DNA of 6,146 nucleotides. It comes from Spirochaetaceae bacterium (lineage in GTDB: Bacteria > Spirochaetota > Spirochaetia > Treponematales > Breznakiellaceae). This document shows, in pieces, positions 1-5,433 of the stretch; position 1 is the stretch's first letter, and every line of letters starts with the position of its first letter. The translations under genes were made by a program, and so were the position numbers. A model generated the notes under the pieces. It searched no databases. It saw only the letters and a list, made by a program, of their open reading frames with translations, and was not told the origin of the DNA. The stretch spans positions 1 to 6,146 of the forward strand of contig JAISLM010000113.1 of assembly GCA_031290855.1 (NCBI GenBank). Direction: 5' to 3'.

Positions 1-262
1 CCGCATCGCCAAATCCCATAATTCTTTTTTGTAATATACATTCCCCCGGTTATTGAAAGCATCGGCGTGTCCGGGATTAAGCCCTATGGCGCTGGTGTAG
101 TCCTGAATCGCCAAATCAAATAATTCTTTCTTGGCATATACAAGACCGCGATTATTTAAAGCATCGGCGTATCCGGGATTAATCCCTATGGCGTCGGTGT
201 AATCCCGCATCGCCAAATCCCATAGCTGCTTTTTAAAATATATGTTTCCACGGTGATTGAAA
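1..262 (-). repeat. 102-bp tandem repeats encoding TPR units 4-6
   Basis: The DNA of the TPR gene repeats with an exact 102-bp period. GCATCGGCG occurs at 59 and again at 161, and CCGCATCGCCAAATCCCATA occurs at 1 and again at 205, two periods apart. The units are much more alike at the DNA level than units 1-3, which points to recent tandem duplication or gene conversion. The array probably continues beyond the left edge. Confidence 0.85.
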
Positions 263-618
263 GTCTTGGCAAGATTATAATTAATCCCCGGGCCATCGTT
301 CTCTTTGTACTGCTTTATGGCGCCGGTAAAGTCCTGAATCGCCAAGTCCCATAAACCTTTACGATCATATACATAGCCCCGGTTGTATAAAGCGCCGGTA
401 TGGCTTGGCTTAATTCTTAACACGCCGCAAAGGTCGGCTATAGCCAAATCGAAAAGCCCCTTGTCCTCATAAACGCAGCCCCGGTTGTTGAGAGATCCGG
501 TATCTTTTGGGTTAATTTCCAGGGCTTTGCCGTAAGCGGCCAGGGCTTCGTCAAGTTTACCGGCGGCGTGGAGAGCAAAGCCTTTGTCGAAAAAATAATC
601 CGCGGTATGCAGCCCCAT
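1..618 (-). CDS. TPR-repeat protein, N-terminal part (runs off the left edge)
   Basis: Reading the minus strand from the ATG at 618-616 gives 206 codons without a stop, continuing past base 1. The protein starts MGLHTADYFFDKGFALHAAG and has no signal peptide or membrane segment, so it is probably cytoplasmic. It consists almost wholly of tetratricopeptide units: residues 1-41, 42-75, 76-118, 119-152, 153-186 and a partial sixth from 187. Each typical unit is 34 residues and shows the TPR pattern of NNRG, then Y, then WDLA or FDLA, then AI...NP. Unit three is 43 residues long because of a charged and Asn-rich insertion around residues 102-118. TPR arrays form helical scaffolds that bind partner proteins; the partner here is unknown. 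An in-frame TAA lies just upstream, so 618 is the first possible ATG. It has only an A-rich leader and no clear Shine-Dalgarno site. The gene is more AT-rich than its neighbours. The family call is secure; the specific function is unknown. Confidence 0.88.
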   Translation of the reverse strand, partial: MGLHTADYFFDKGFALHAAGKLDEALAAYGKALEINPKDTGSLNNRGCVYEDKGLFDLAIADLCGVLRIKPSHTGALYNRGYVYDRKGLWDLAIQDFTGAIKQYKENDGPGINYNLAKTFNHRGNIYFKKQLWDLAMRDYTDAIGINPGYADALNNRGLVYAKKELFDLAIQDYTSAIGLNPGHADAFNNRGNVYYKKELWDLAMR

Positions 619-701
619 AATTTTTTATACATGATTTCCGCAAAAAAAACTACTTTACAACAAGAGAAGAAAAAGAGAAATAGAGATTAAACACGAAGGC
701 G

Positions 702-757
702 AATCGGGCAGCCCTCCTCTAACGCCGCCGCGCGTAAGGGGCCGTACACGGCGGTTC
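702..757 (-). other. Possible degenerate group II intron 3' end (domain V-like hairpin)
   Basis: On the minus strand, bases 757-721 read GAACCGCCGTG, then TACGGCCCCTTA, then CG, then CGCGGCGGC and GTT. The outer arms (755-747 and 732-724) pair with one G-T and one terminal mismatch. A two-base CG bulge sits on the 3' arm and a short upper stem-loop follows. This is the architecture of group II intron domain V. The primary sequence resembles, from memory, the common bacterial form GAACCGCCGTRTACSG followed by CACGGTGGTGTGAGAGG. The next bases, AGAGGAGGGCTGCCCGATT, resemble a shortened domain VI region ending in CGATT. The upper stem is partly mismatched, and no reverse transcriptase or other intron domain fits in the available space, so it would be a remnant. 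Confidence 0.4.
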
Positions 758-767
758 AACGGGCGTG

Positions 768-825
768 TTCGGGTATCGGGCTGTCCGCTGTCCGCCGGCA
801 GTCCTTCGGGTATTCGTCCGCTGTC
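768..825. repeat. Imperfect tandem duplication
   Basis: The pair TTCGGGTAT and GTCCGCTGTC occurs twice in the same order: at 768-776 and 783-792, then at 805-813 and 816-825. The two copies differ only in the spacer (six bases against two). This is a local direct duplication inside non-coding DNA. Confidence 0.7.
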
Positions 826-834
826 ATGCCCGTT

Positions 835-851
835 CCGGGGTCTGACCCCGG
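835..851. repeat. Perfect palindrome CCGGGGTC-T-GACCCCGG
   Basis: An 8-bp perfect inverted repeat surrounds a single central base. The loop is too tight for a normal RNA hairpin and no T-run follows on either strand, so it is a poor terminator. It looks more like a repetitive extragenic palindrome or a protein-binding dyad. Confidence 0.65.
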
Positions 852-1025
852 CCCCATATGTAGCGTACCGGTTTTCCACGACACCAGGCACCCCTGCGTT
901 ACCACTGGCGGATTTCATGTTTTTGCCGCGGTTTTCCGGTGCTCTTTTTGCGCAGCTACTAATATATAAACCCGCAGTGTTTTTCCTTCCTTTGAAATTC
1001 CTGTTTTCAGCGATAAACTACAGGG

Positions 1026-1047
1026 ACAAAAGTGAATTTCACTTTGT
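1026..1047. repeat. Palindrome overlapping the stop codon of the membrane-protein gene
   Basis: AAAGTGAA (1029-1036) and TTCACTTT (1038-1045) form an 8-bp inverted repeat around one base. With one bulged A it extends through C1027-G1046 and A1026-T1047. The stop codon at 1041-1039 lies inside it. It could mark transcript termination or be a repetitive palindrome; with so short a loop and no clear T-run, a terminator role is not established. Confidence 0.5.
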
Positions 1048-1962
1048 GCCGGGCTTGTCGAGGAGGCGGGACAGGAATAGCAGGAAGCTGTAGGTCAGGA
1101 CGAGGACGGAGAGTGATGCGAATATGGCGGGCGTGATCAGATCTGGCGGGAGTGCGCCGCGTGTAAATTCGTAGAGATACTCCGTCATGCCGTCCGAATT
1201 CAGGAAGACTTCCAGCGCCAGTACGCCGCGGAAGAGCAGCAGGCCCAGAAACAGGTTGGCCAGCGGCCAGTGGCTCAGCTCGAATACAAGGCCCAGCGAT
1301 GTCAGAAGCATTATCAGCGCAAGCGTCCACGAAAAATACGGGACTGGGCCTTCGTCGAAACGGGCGGCGAGAACGCGGCCGCTCTGGGCGAGGTCGCCTA
1401 TGATCAGCGTCAAAAGCCCGGCGTGTGCCCCGCGGAACGGGACGGGGGGCAGGCTGATGATTTCGCCGTCCGCGCCTACGGGTTTTTTTTGGTAGATCAG
1501 GTCTCTGTCGTCCAGCGCTACGACGCGGCTGCCGGTAGGGTTTGACGGGCGGTCAAGCAGGCTTATCACGGTGCCGGGGCGCGAAAGGATCAGACCGGGC
1601 CGTCCGAGTGTGCCGCGTTCTATTTCCAGCGGGGGCGCCCGTAACGCGCCCGCGTTGCTCAATCCTTTCGAAACGCCAAACGTGAACAGGCTCGCTAGAA
1701 CTGTTACGCCAGTGAAGATAAGCGGCCAGGCTACTTTGTGCCGGCGTCCGTGGTTTATCGAAAATATGACGGTAAGGTACAGGGTGAACGGCAGCGTCCA
1801 GCGTCCCGCCTGCAGTATTTCGTCAAGTGATATGCCGTTTTTTGCCGGGATCTGCCCCGCCGCGTCCACCCAGGCGTACAGAAAGGTGATCCCAAAGGCT
1901 GTTATAAACAGAATTGGGAAACATAGGCCAAAAAATATCAAAAATCGCGCATAGTTTTTCAT
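1039..1962 (-). CDS. Hypothetical polytopic inner-membrane protein, 307 residues
   Basis: I do not recognise the family. The protein begins MKNYARFLIFFGLCFPILFI, a positively charged N terminus followed by a hydrophobic helix. Six membrane segments are visible, roughly at residues 7-30, 54-70, 78-98, 208-228, 233-251 and 275-300. Between helices three and four lies a soluble domain of about 105 residues (100-207), rich in Pro, Gly, Asp and Arg and probably beta-structured. The C terminus is short and polar (LDKPGTK). The ATG at 1962 is the only plausible start, because the in-frame codons upstream contain no other initiator before a TAG; a good Shine-Dalgarno site is missing. It is transcribed divergently from xseA with 128 bp between the starts. 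The 3+3 helix layout with a central domain superficially recalls LptF/LptG permeases, but I see no sequence match, so that remains only an analogy. Confidence 0.8.
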   Translation of the reverse strand: MKNYARFLIFFGLCFPILFITAFGITFLYAWVDAAGQIPAKNGISLDEILQAGRWTLPFTLYLTVIFSINHGRRHKVAWPLIFTGVTVLASLFTFGVSKGLSNAGALRAPPLEIERGTLGRPGLILSRPGTVISLLDRPSNPTGSRVVALDDRDLIYQKKPVGADGEIISLPPVPFRGAHAGLLTLIIGDLAQSGRVLAARFDEGPVPYFSWTLALIMLLTSLGLVFELSHWPLANLFLGLLLFRGVLALEVFLNSDGMTEYLYEFTRGALPPDLITPAIFASLSVLVLTYSFLLFLSRLLDKPGTK

Positions 1963-2018
1963 AGAAGTTTCGACACGACAGCCGTCCGCCTCCTGAGGCT
2001 AACTAAGGCTAGTATATG

Positions 2019-2040
2019 CGGCGCGGTTTTTCAAGCGCCG
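2019..2040. repeat. Inverted repeat CGGCGC / GCGCCG in the divergent promoter region
   Basis: A 6-bp perfect stem (2019-2024 with 2035-2040) encloses a 10-base loop containing a T-run. It lies upstream of both divergent genes, so it cannot terminate either of them. It may be an operator-like dyad. A TATACT element on the minus strand (2016-2011) lies next to it and could be a -10 box for the membrane-protein gene, but no well-spaced -35 is visible. Confidence 0.35.
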
Positions 2041-2071
2041 TGCTGTTTCCGGCTATACGGGCGGTTTTTCA
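2023..2071 (+). promoter_or_regulatory. 11-bp direct repeat upstream of xseA
   Basis: GCGGTTTTTCA occurs exactly at 2023-2033 and 2061-2071, 38 bp apart, inside the 128-bp divergent intergenic region. Two identical sites close to a start codon suggest a regulator-binding pair, although a simple duplication is equally possible. The second copy lies inside another inverted repeat, CTATAC (2053-2058) with GTATAG (2076-2081). Confidence 0.35.
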
Positions 2072-2081
2072 GGCTGTATAG

Positions 2082-2087
2082 TTAAAG
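2082..2087 (+). promoter_or_regulatory. Weak ribosome binding site for xseA
   Basis: TTAAAGG lies just before the ATG at 2091. The AAGG core is only a few bases from the start, closer than ideal. It is the only purine-rich candidate and supports the start at 2091. Confidence 0.4.
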
Positions 2088-2090
2088 GTA

Positions 2091-3314
2091 ATGAATGAAA
2101 ACGGCAAATTCACCGTATCCGAACTGACGGAACTGATAAAGCGCAGGCTTGAGGACGGTTTCGGCCCGCTTTGTGTCGAGGGGGAGTTGTCGAATTGCAG
2201 GCCCTCAAGCGTCGGTCATCTGTACTTTACGCTGAAGGACGGGGGCGCGGCAATTTCGGCGGTGATGTTTCGCAACAGTCTGGCGCGGCTTAACTTTGTG
2301 CTGAAAGACGGAATGCTGCTGCGGGCGAAGGGGCGGCTTTCCGTTTACGCCCAACGCGGCACTTACCAGCTCGTTTGCGAGGCGCTGGAACCGGCGGGAA
2401 CCGGCGATATTCTCGCGATGCTGGAGGCCCGCAAGCGCTCTCTTGCGGCTGAAGGGCTTTTTGACGAGGCCCGCAAGCGGCCTATTCCGCGTTTTCCCGA
2501 AACGGTGGCCGTGGTAAGCTCGCCGTCCGGGGCCGCCTTACAGGACATCCTTAACATTCTGCGGAGACGGGCCTCCGGTCTCCGTATCGTGATACTGCCG
2601 GCGCCCGTCCAGGGCGCGGAGGCCGCGCCCGTGCTGGCCCGCCGGATAGAGCAGGCGAACCGCTGGAACATCGCCGACACGCTGATCATAGGACGCGGCG
2701 GCGGATCGCTGGAGGACCTGCTTCCTTTCTCGGAGGAGTGTGTCGTGCGGGCCGTCGCCGCCTCGAAGATACCGGTGATAAGCGCGGTTGGGCACGAGAT
2801 TGACTGGGCGCTGTGCGACTTTGCCGCCGACCTCCGCGCTCCTACGCCGTCCGCCGCCGCAGAACTGGTCAGCGAGAACCGGGGCGACACGCTGAAAAAC
2901 ATACGCGCTTTTGTGGGCGGACTGCACGAAACGGTTCGCGCCCGCCTGACGCGCGCGCGCCTCTTGCTCAGGCCGTTCGGCGGCGACTACCTGGAACGGC
3001 AGTTCCGCGCGATACTTCAGCCCCGGCTGCTCCGTTTCGACGACGCGAAAGAGGCGCTGCTGTACGCCGCCGGCGAGCGCGCCGCCGGTCTACGCCGCCG
3101 CTTGGAACTGGTACGCGCCACGCTGGAGGCCGCCAACCCGAACTCGATCCTGGAACGCGGCCTTTCTCTGGTCACGAAGGCCGTCTCCGGGGAAACGGTC
3201 CGCCGTGCCGTAGACGTAAAGCCCGGCGACCTGCTCCGCATACAGCCTGCCGAAGGGGTTATACGGGCGGCGGTGCTTCCGTCCGGGGATACGGAGGGGG
3301 CGGGGCTTGCTTAA
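2091..3314 (+). CDS. xseA: Exodeoxyribonuclease VII large subunit
   Basis: XseA is the catalytic subunit of exonuclease VII, which degrades single-stranded DNA from both ends into oligonucleotides and acts in mismatch repair and damage processing in the cytoplasm. The 407-residue protein has the family order. An N-terminal OB-fold nucleic-acid-binding domain spans about 7-102, with VEGELSN at 29-35 and HLYFTLKD at 43-50. The catalytic domain follows, with VVSSPSGAALQDIL at 141-154, GRGGGSLEDL at 201-210, SAVGHEID at 231-238 and ADLRAPTPSAAAE at 246-258. A helical, Arg-rich stretch (about 265-345) and a C-terminal RGLSLV segment (356-361) complete it. It is somewhat shorter than the E. coli protein (about 456 residues), mainly in the helical part. 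The small subunit gene xseB, which often follows directly, does not fit in the 97 bp before the helicase. All signature motifs are intact, so the enzyme should be functional. Confidence 0.97.
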   Translation: MNENGKFTVSELTELIKRRLEDGFGPLCVEGELSNCRPSSVGHLYFTLKDGGAAISAVMFRNSLARLNFVLKDGMLLRAKGRLSVYAQRGTYQLVCEALEPAGTGDILAMLEARKRSLAAEGLFDEARKRPIPRFPETVAVVSSPSGAALQDILNILRRRASGLRIVILPAPVQGAEAAPVLARRIEQANRWNIADTLIIGRGGGSLEDLLPFSEECVVRAVAASKIPVISAVGHEIDWALCDFAADLRAPTPSAAAELVSENRGDTLKNIRAFVGGLHETVRARLTRARLLLRPFGGDYLERQFRAILQPRLLRFDDAKEALLYAAGERAAGLRRRLELVRATLEAANPNSILERGLSLVTKAVSGETVRRAVDVKPGDLLRIQPAEGVIRAAVLPSGDTEGAGLA

Positions 3315-3326
3315 GCGGCGGGTTAT

Positions 3327-3341
3327 CGATCCGCGTGATCG
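3327..3341. repeat. Small inverted repeat after xseA
   Basis: CGATC (3327-3331) and GATCG (3337-3341) form a 5-bp stem with a five-base loop, 12 bp after the xseA stop. The following CCCTCTTT is a poor T-run. It could be a weak terminator or an attenuating structure before the helicase gene; the support is slight. Confidence 0.25.
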
Positions 3342-3411
3342 GCCCTCTTTACACAGGTGGCGACAGGGACACTAGTACAGAAATTTTAAAAGTGATATAT
3401 TTTTATTATTC

Positions 3412-5136
3412 ATGGAGTTTTCAACACTTGCATTACACAGCGATCTGAAGAAGGGGCTTGCCGAAGCTGGATTTGTCAGCGCTATGCCGGTTCAGGAACA
3501 GGTTATAGCGAACGCGTTCAGCGGGCGTGATCTGTACGTTCAGTCGCAGACCGGTACGGGCAAAACGCTCGCCTACCTGATCGTGATCATGCAGCGCCTT
3601 ATTTCCGAGCCGCCTCTGGCAGGACGGAAGGCGCTGATCATGGTGCCGACACGGGAATTGGCGGTACAGGTCGAGGATGAGGCCAGACTTTTGGGAAAGT
3701 ATCTTCCGTTCAGGACGGGGGCTTTTTACGGCGGTGTGGGCTACGGGGTCCAGCAGCAATCCCTGCGTGACGAAGCGCAAATTCTGGTAGGAACGCCGGG
3801 TCGTGTGCTCGACCTGAACGCTTCCGGCTATATGAATCTGATGAATATCGCCTTCCTGGTGCTGGACGAGGCGGACAGGATGTTCGACATGGGCTTCTAC
3901 CCTGACCTGCGCAAGCTTGTCAAGGTTGTGCCGCCTGCCGACAGGAGGCAGACGATGCTCTTCAGCGCCACGCTGAACACCTATGTAAGAACCCTTGCCT
4001 ACGAATACACGAAGGAACCTATCGAAATCGAGATCGAACCTGAGCATATCACGGTAAACGAGATCGAGCAGATACTTTACCACGTACCTTCCGTAGACAA
4101 AATGCGTTTACTGCTTGGCATCCTACGGCGGGAAAATCCTGAAAGCGCGATAATCTTTTGTAACACAAAACGTTATACGGAAACTATTGCCAAGCGTCTG
4201 CGCGAGAACGGCATACCCTGCGAATTCATCTCCGGCGATCTGCCCCAGCAGAAGCGGCTTTCGATAATCGACAGTTTGAAGGCCGGTAACTTGCGCTTTC
4301 TTGTCGCTACGGATGTCGCGGCGCGGGGGCTGGATATAGAAGGACTCGCGCTGGTCGTAAACTACGATCTTCCGGTAGAAACCGAGAATTATGTCCACCG
4401 GATAGGCCGGACGGCGCGCGCCGGCAAGACCGGCAAGGCTGTCAGTTTCGCAAGCGAACAGGATGTGTACGAGCTTGCCGACATAGAGAAATACCTAGGG
4501 GACAAAATACCCTCGCGGATCGCCTCGGAGTCTTTGTACAGCGACGACACGAGTGGCCGGCGGCCTTCACGGCAGCGGGAAGAGCCCCCAAGAAGGGACG
4601 ACTCCGCTAGGCGAGGGGGTTTCGGAAGGAGGGACGCCGCCGAAAGGAGAGATGACGCCAAAAGGAGGGACGACTCCGAAAGGAGAGACGGCTACGGAAG
4701 GCGGCAAAGGCCGGCGAGGAACGGCGGGCGGCGGGAAGGCGCTCCGGCGGCGGCTGACAGTTCCGCCAACGATCCGATGATGCGGGGTATGACGATGGAT
4801 CAGCGTGTTGCCTTCTTCAAAAGCAAGTACGGCGGGAAACAGGTGTCGGAGGAAAAACCCGCCGACGGCGACAGCGGCGGAACCCGCCCACGGCGTAACA
4901 GACGCCGCAGACCGGAAGGTTCCCGCGCCGGGGCCGCGCCGACCGCGGAAAACCCAGTTATTCCGGAAAGCCGGCAGGGAAGGCGTCCGCGCGATCCCTC
5001 AAGAGGCAGGGTAAACGCCGCCGGCACGTATACAAAAATCTCCAAACCTCAAGAGCCCGTCCAAAAACCAACGCCCCAAGCGCCCGAAAAGGGTATTTTG
5101 TCCCGCATTTTCGGCCTATTCAAGAAAGACAAGTAA
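3412..5136 (+). CDS. DEAD-box ATP-dependent RNA helicase with a long basic C-terminal tail
   Basis: This enzyme unwinds or remodels RNA duplexes using ATP, typically in ribosome assembly, cold adaptation or mRNA decay in the cytoplasm. All core motifs are present. The Q-motif region is FSTLAL at 3-8 with Q28/Q30. Motif I is SQTGTGKT (45-52), Ia PTRELA (79-84), Ib TPGR (128-131), II DEAD (152-155) and III SAT (185-187). The second RecA-like domain has IIFCNT (247-252), ATDVAARGLDI (299-309) and HRIGRTAR (329-336). From about residue 378 the protein is a 195-residue low-complexity tail rich in Arg, Asp, Gly and Pro, likely an RNA-binding extension as in RhlE/CshA-type helicases. It ends in a hydrophobic and basic peptide, GILSRIFGLFKKDK (561-574). 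The start is fixed by homology at the N terminus; the leader is AT-rich with no Shine-Dalgarno site. It lies 97 bp after xseA in the same direction. The exact subfamily (RhlE, DeaD or CshA) is not certain. Confidence 0.95.
   Translation: MEFSTLALHSDLKKGLAEAGFVSAMPVQEQVIANAFSGRDLYVQSQTGTGKTLAYLIVIMQRLISEPPLAGRKALIMVPTRELAVQVEDEARLLGKYLPFRTGAFYGGVGYGVQQQSLRDEAQILVGTPGRVLDLNASGYMNLMNIAFLVLDEADRMFDMGFYPDLRKLVKVVPPADRRQTMLFSATLNTYVRTLAYEYTKEPIEIEIEPEHITVNEIEQILYHVPSVDKMRLLLGILRRENPESAIIFCNTKRYTETIAKRLRENGIPCEFISGDLPQQKRLSIIDSLKAGNLRFLVATDVAARGLDIEGLALVVNYDLPVETENYVHRIGRTARAGKTGKAVSFASEQDVYELADIEKYLGDKIPSRIASESLYSDDTSGRRPSRQREEPPRRDDSARRGGFGRRDAAERRDDAKRRDDSERRDGYGRRQRPARNGGRREGAPAAADSSANDPMMRGMTMDQRVAFFKSKYGGKQVSEEKPADGDSGGTRPRRNRRRRPEGSRAGAAPTAENPVIPESRQGRRPRDPSRGRVNAAGTYTKISKPQEPVQKPTPQAPEKGILSRIFGLFKKDK
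4588..4713 (+). repeat. Seven in-frame 18-bp repeats encoding Arg-Arg hexapeptides
   Basis: Residues 393-434 of the helicase divide exactly into seven hexapeptides: PRRDDS, ARRGGF, GRRDAA, ERRDDA, KRRDDS, ERRDGY and GRRQRP. The DNA repeats with an 18-bp period, clearest at 4624-4695. Within the array most Arg codons are AGG or AGA, whereas CGN dominates elsewhere in the gene, so the array looks like a local expansion with its own codon bias. It also places several GGAGG-like sequences within the coding region. Confidence 0.85.
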
Positions 5137-5299
5137 AGCGGCGGGCGGACGGTCCTGTTAAACGGGCCGCGTCAATTAAACCCTAACTCCGCCAAAATTT
5201 ACCCCTTCCAGCCATTTTTCTCACCTAATTCCTTATAATATATTGACTTACGGTAAAGAACATGATGGATTTTAGAATACCTAACGTGAGCGTGTCCCG

Positions 5300-5337
5300 G
5301 GAGTTTGCCGCGCTTTGCGCGTAAACCCCCAAACTCC
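5300..5337. repeat. Inverted repeat GGAGTTTG / CAAACTCC with nested GCGCG hairpin
   Basis: GGAGTTTG (5300-5307) pairs with CAAACTCC (5330-5337). Inside it, CGCGC (5309-5313) and GCGCG (5317-5321) form a second stem with a TTT loop. This is the first of three adjacent palindromes between the convergent genes. Confidence 0.65.
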
Positions 5338-5339
5338 GC

Positions 5340-5368
5340 CGGACCAGAGGTCCGCGGCCTCTGGTCCG
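5340..5368. terminator. Strong 11-bp hairpin, possible bidirectional terminator
   Basis: GGACCAGAGG (5341-5350) pairs perfectly with CCTCTGGTCC (5358-5367), and C5340-G5368 adds one pair. The loop is TCCGCGG. The stem is strong enough to stop polymerase or block exonucleases from either side, and its position between converging genes fits a terminator. There is no T-run directly after it, so it may instead be a repetitive palindromic element. Confidence 0.45.
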
Positions 5369-5384
5369 CAGAGCCCAATTATCG

Positions 5385-5416
5385 GGATTTTTTGCGGCAT
5401 CAAGCGCAAAAAATCC
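5385..5416. terminator. 12-bp hairpin downstream of the DUF1566 gene
   Basis: GGATTTTTTGCG (5385-5396) pairs perfectly with CGCAAAAAATCC (5405-5416) around the loop GCATCAAG. It begins 17 bases past the DUF1566 stop on the minus strand. The T-run lies within the stem rather than after it, so it is not a canonical terminator, but a transcript-end or mRNA-stabilising role is plausible. Confidence 0.45.
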
Positions 5417-5433
5417 ACAAGTTCAACAGGCTC

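Larger units (their letters stand above)
619..1038. other. 420-bp intergenic block without a convincing gene, rich in repeats and palindromes
   Basis: No open frame here looks like a protein. An 87-codon minus-strand frame at 655-918 lacks a ribosome binding site, is Arg/Gly/Pro-rich, and runs straight through palindromes and direct repeats. The block holds a purine-rich stretch on the plus strand (662-680), a domain-V-like hairpin (721-757), a duplicated motif (768-825), a strong palindrome (835-851) and an AT-rich part (955-1020). It lies downstream of the membrane-protein gene and upstream of the TPR gene, both on the minus strand, so it must contain the end of the first transcript and probably a promoter for the second. 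No promoter could be assigned with confidence. Confidence 0.6.
5137..5433. other. Convergent intergenic region, 297 bp, with stacked hairpins
   Basis: This region separates the stop codons of the helicase (plus strand) and the DUF1566 gene (minus strand). The left part up to about 5280 is AT-rich and holds a perfect TATAAT (5234-5239) without a suitable -35 box or a gene to serve. The right part, 5300-5416, is filled by three palindromes. No protein-coding frame is convincing. The region must hold the transcription ends of both genes, though no classical GC-stem plus T-run terminator is obvious. Confidence 0.6.

Noticed and set aside
438..632. 64-codon minus-strand frame starting MYKKLWG
   Set aside because: It overlaps the TPR gene in another frame; the TPR frame from 618 has clear repeat units and continues to the window edge.
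655..918. 87-codon minus-strand frame starting MKSASGNAG
   Set aside because: It has no ribosome binding site, unnatural Arg/Gly/Pro composition, and crosses the direct repeats, palindrome and domain-V-like hairpin, so it is more likely an accidental frame through a repeat element.
1039..1962. Assignment of the membrane protein to LptF/LptG
   Set aside because: Only the helix count and layout are similar; no characteristic sequence is visible, and treponemes are not known to rely on standard LPS export.
1021..3376. Shared motif CAGGGACA..AGT at 1021 and 3364
   Set aside because: Thirteen positions with two free bases are too short to call a repeat without a genome-wide count.
2813..3448. 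211-codon plus-strand frame overlapping the end of xseA
   Set aside because: It is an Arg-rich shadow of the GC-rich xseA sequence, and the xseA frame carries all the conserved motifs. It is also not xseB.
5234..5278. Possible plus-strand promoter (TATAAT at 5234, or TTGACT at 5243 with TAGAAT at 5273)
   Set aside because: TATAAT has no -35 box, and TTGACT and TAGAAT are 24 bases apart, too far for a sigma-70 promoter. No plus-strand gene follows.
5264..5323. 19-codon plus-strand frame starting MDFRIPNVSV
   Set aside because: It is very short, ends inside a palindrome, and has no recognisable product.
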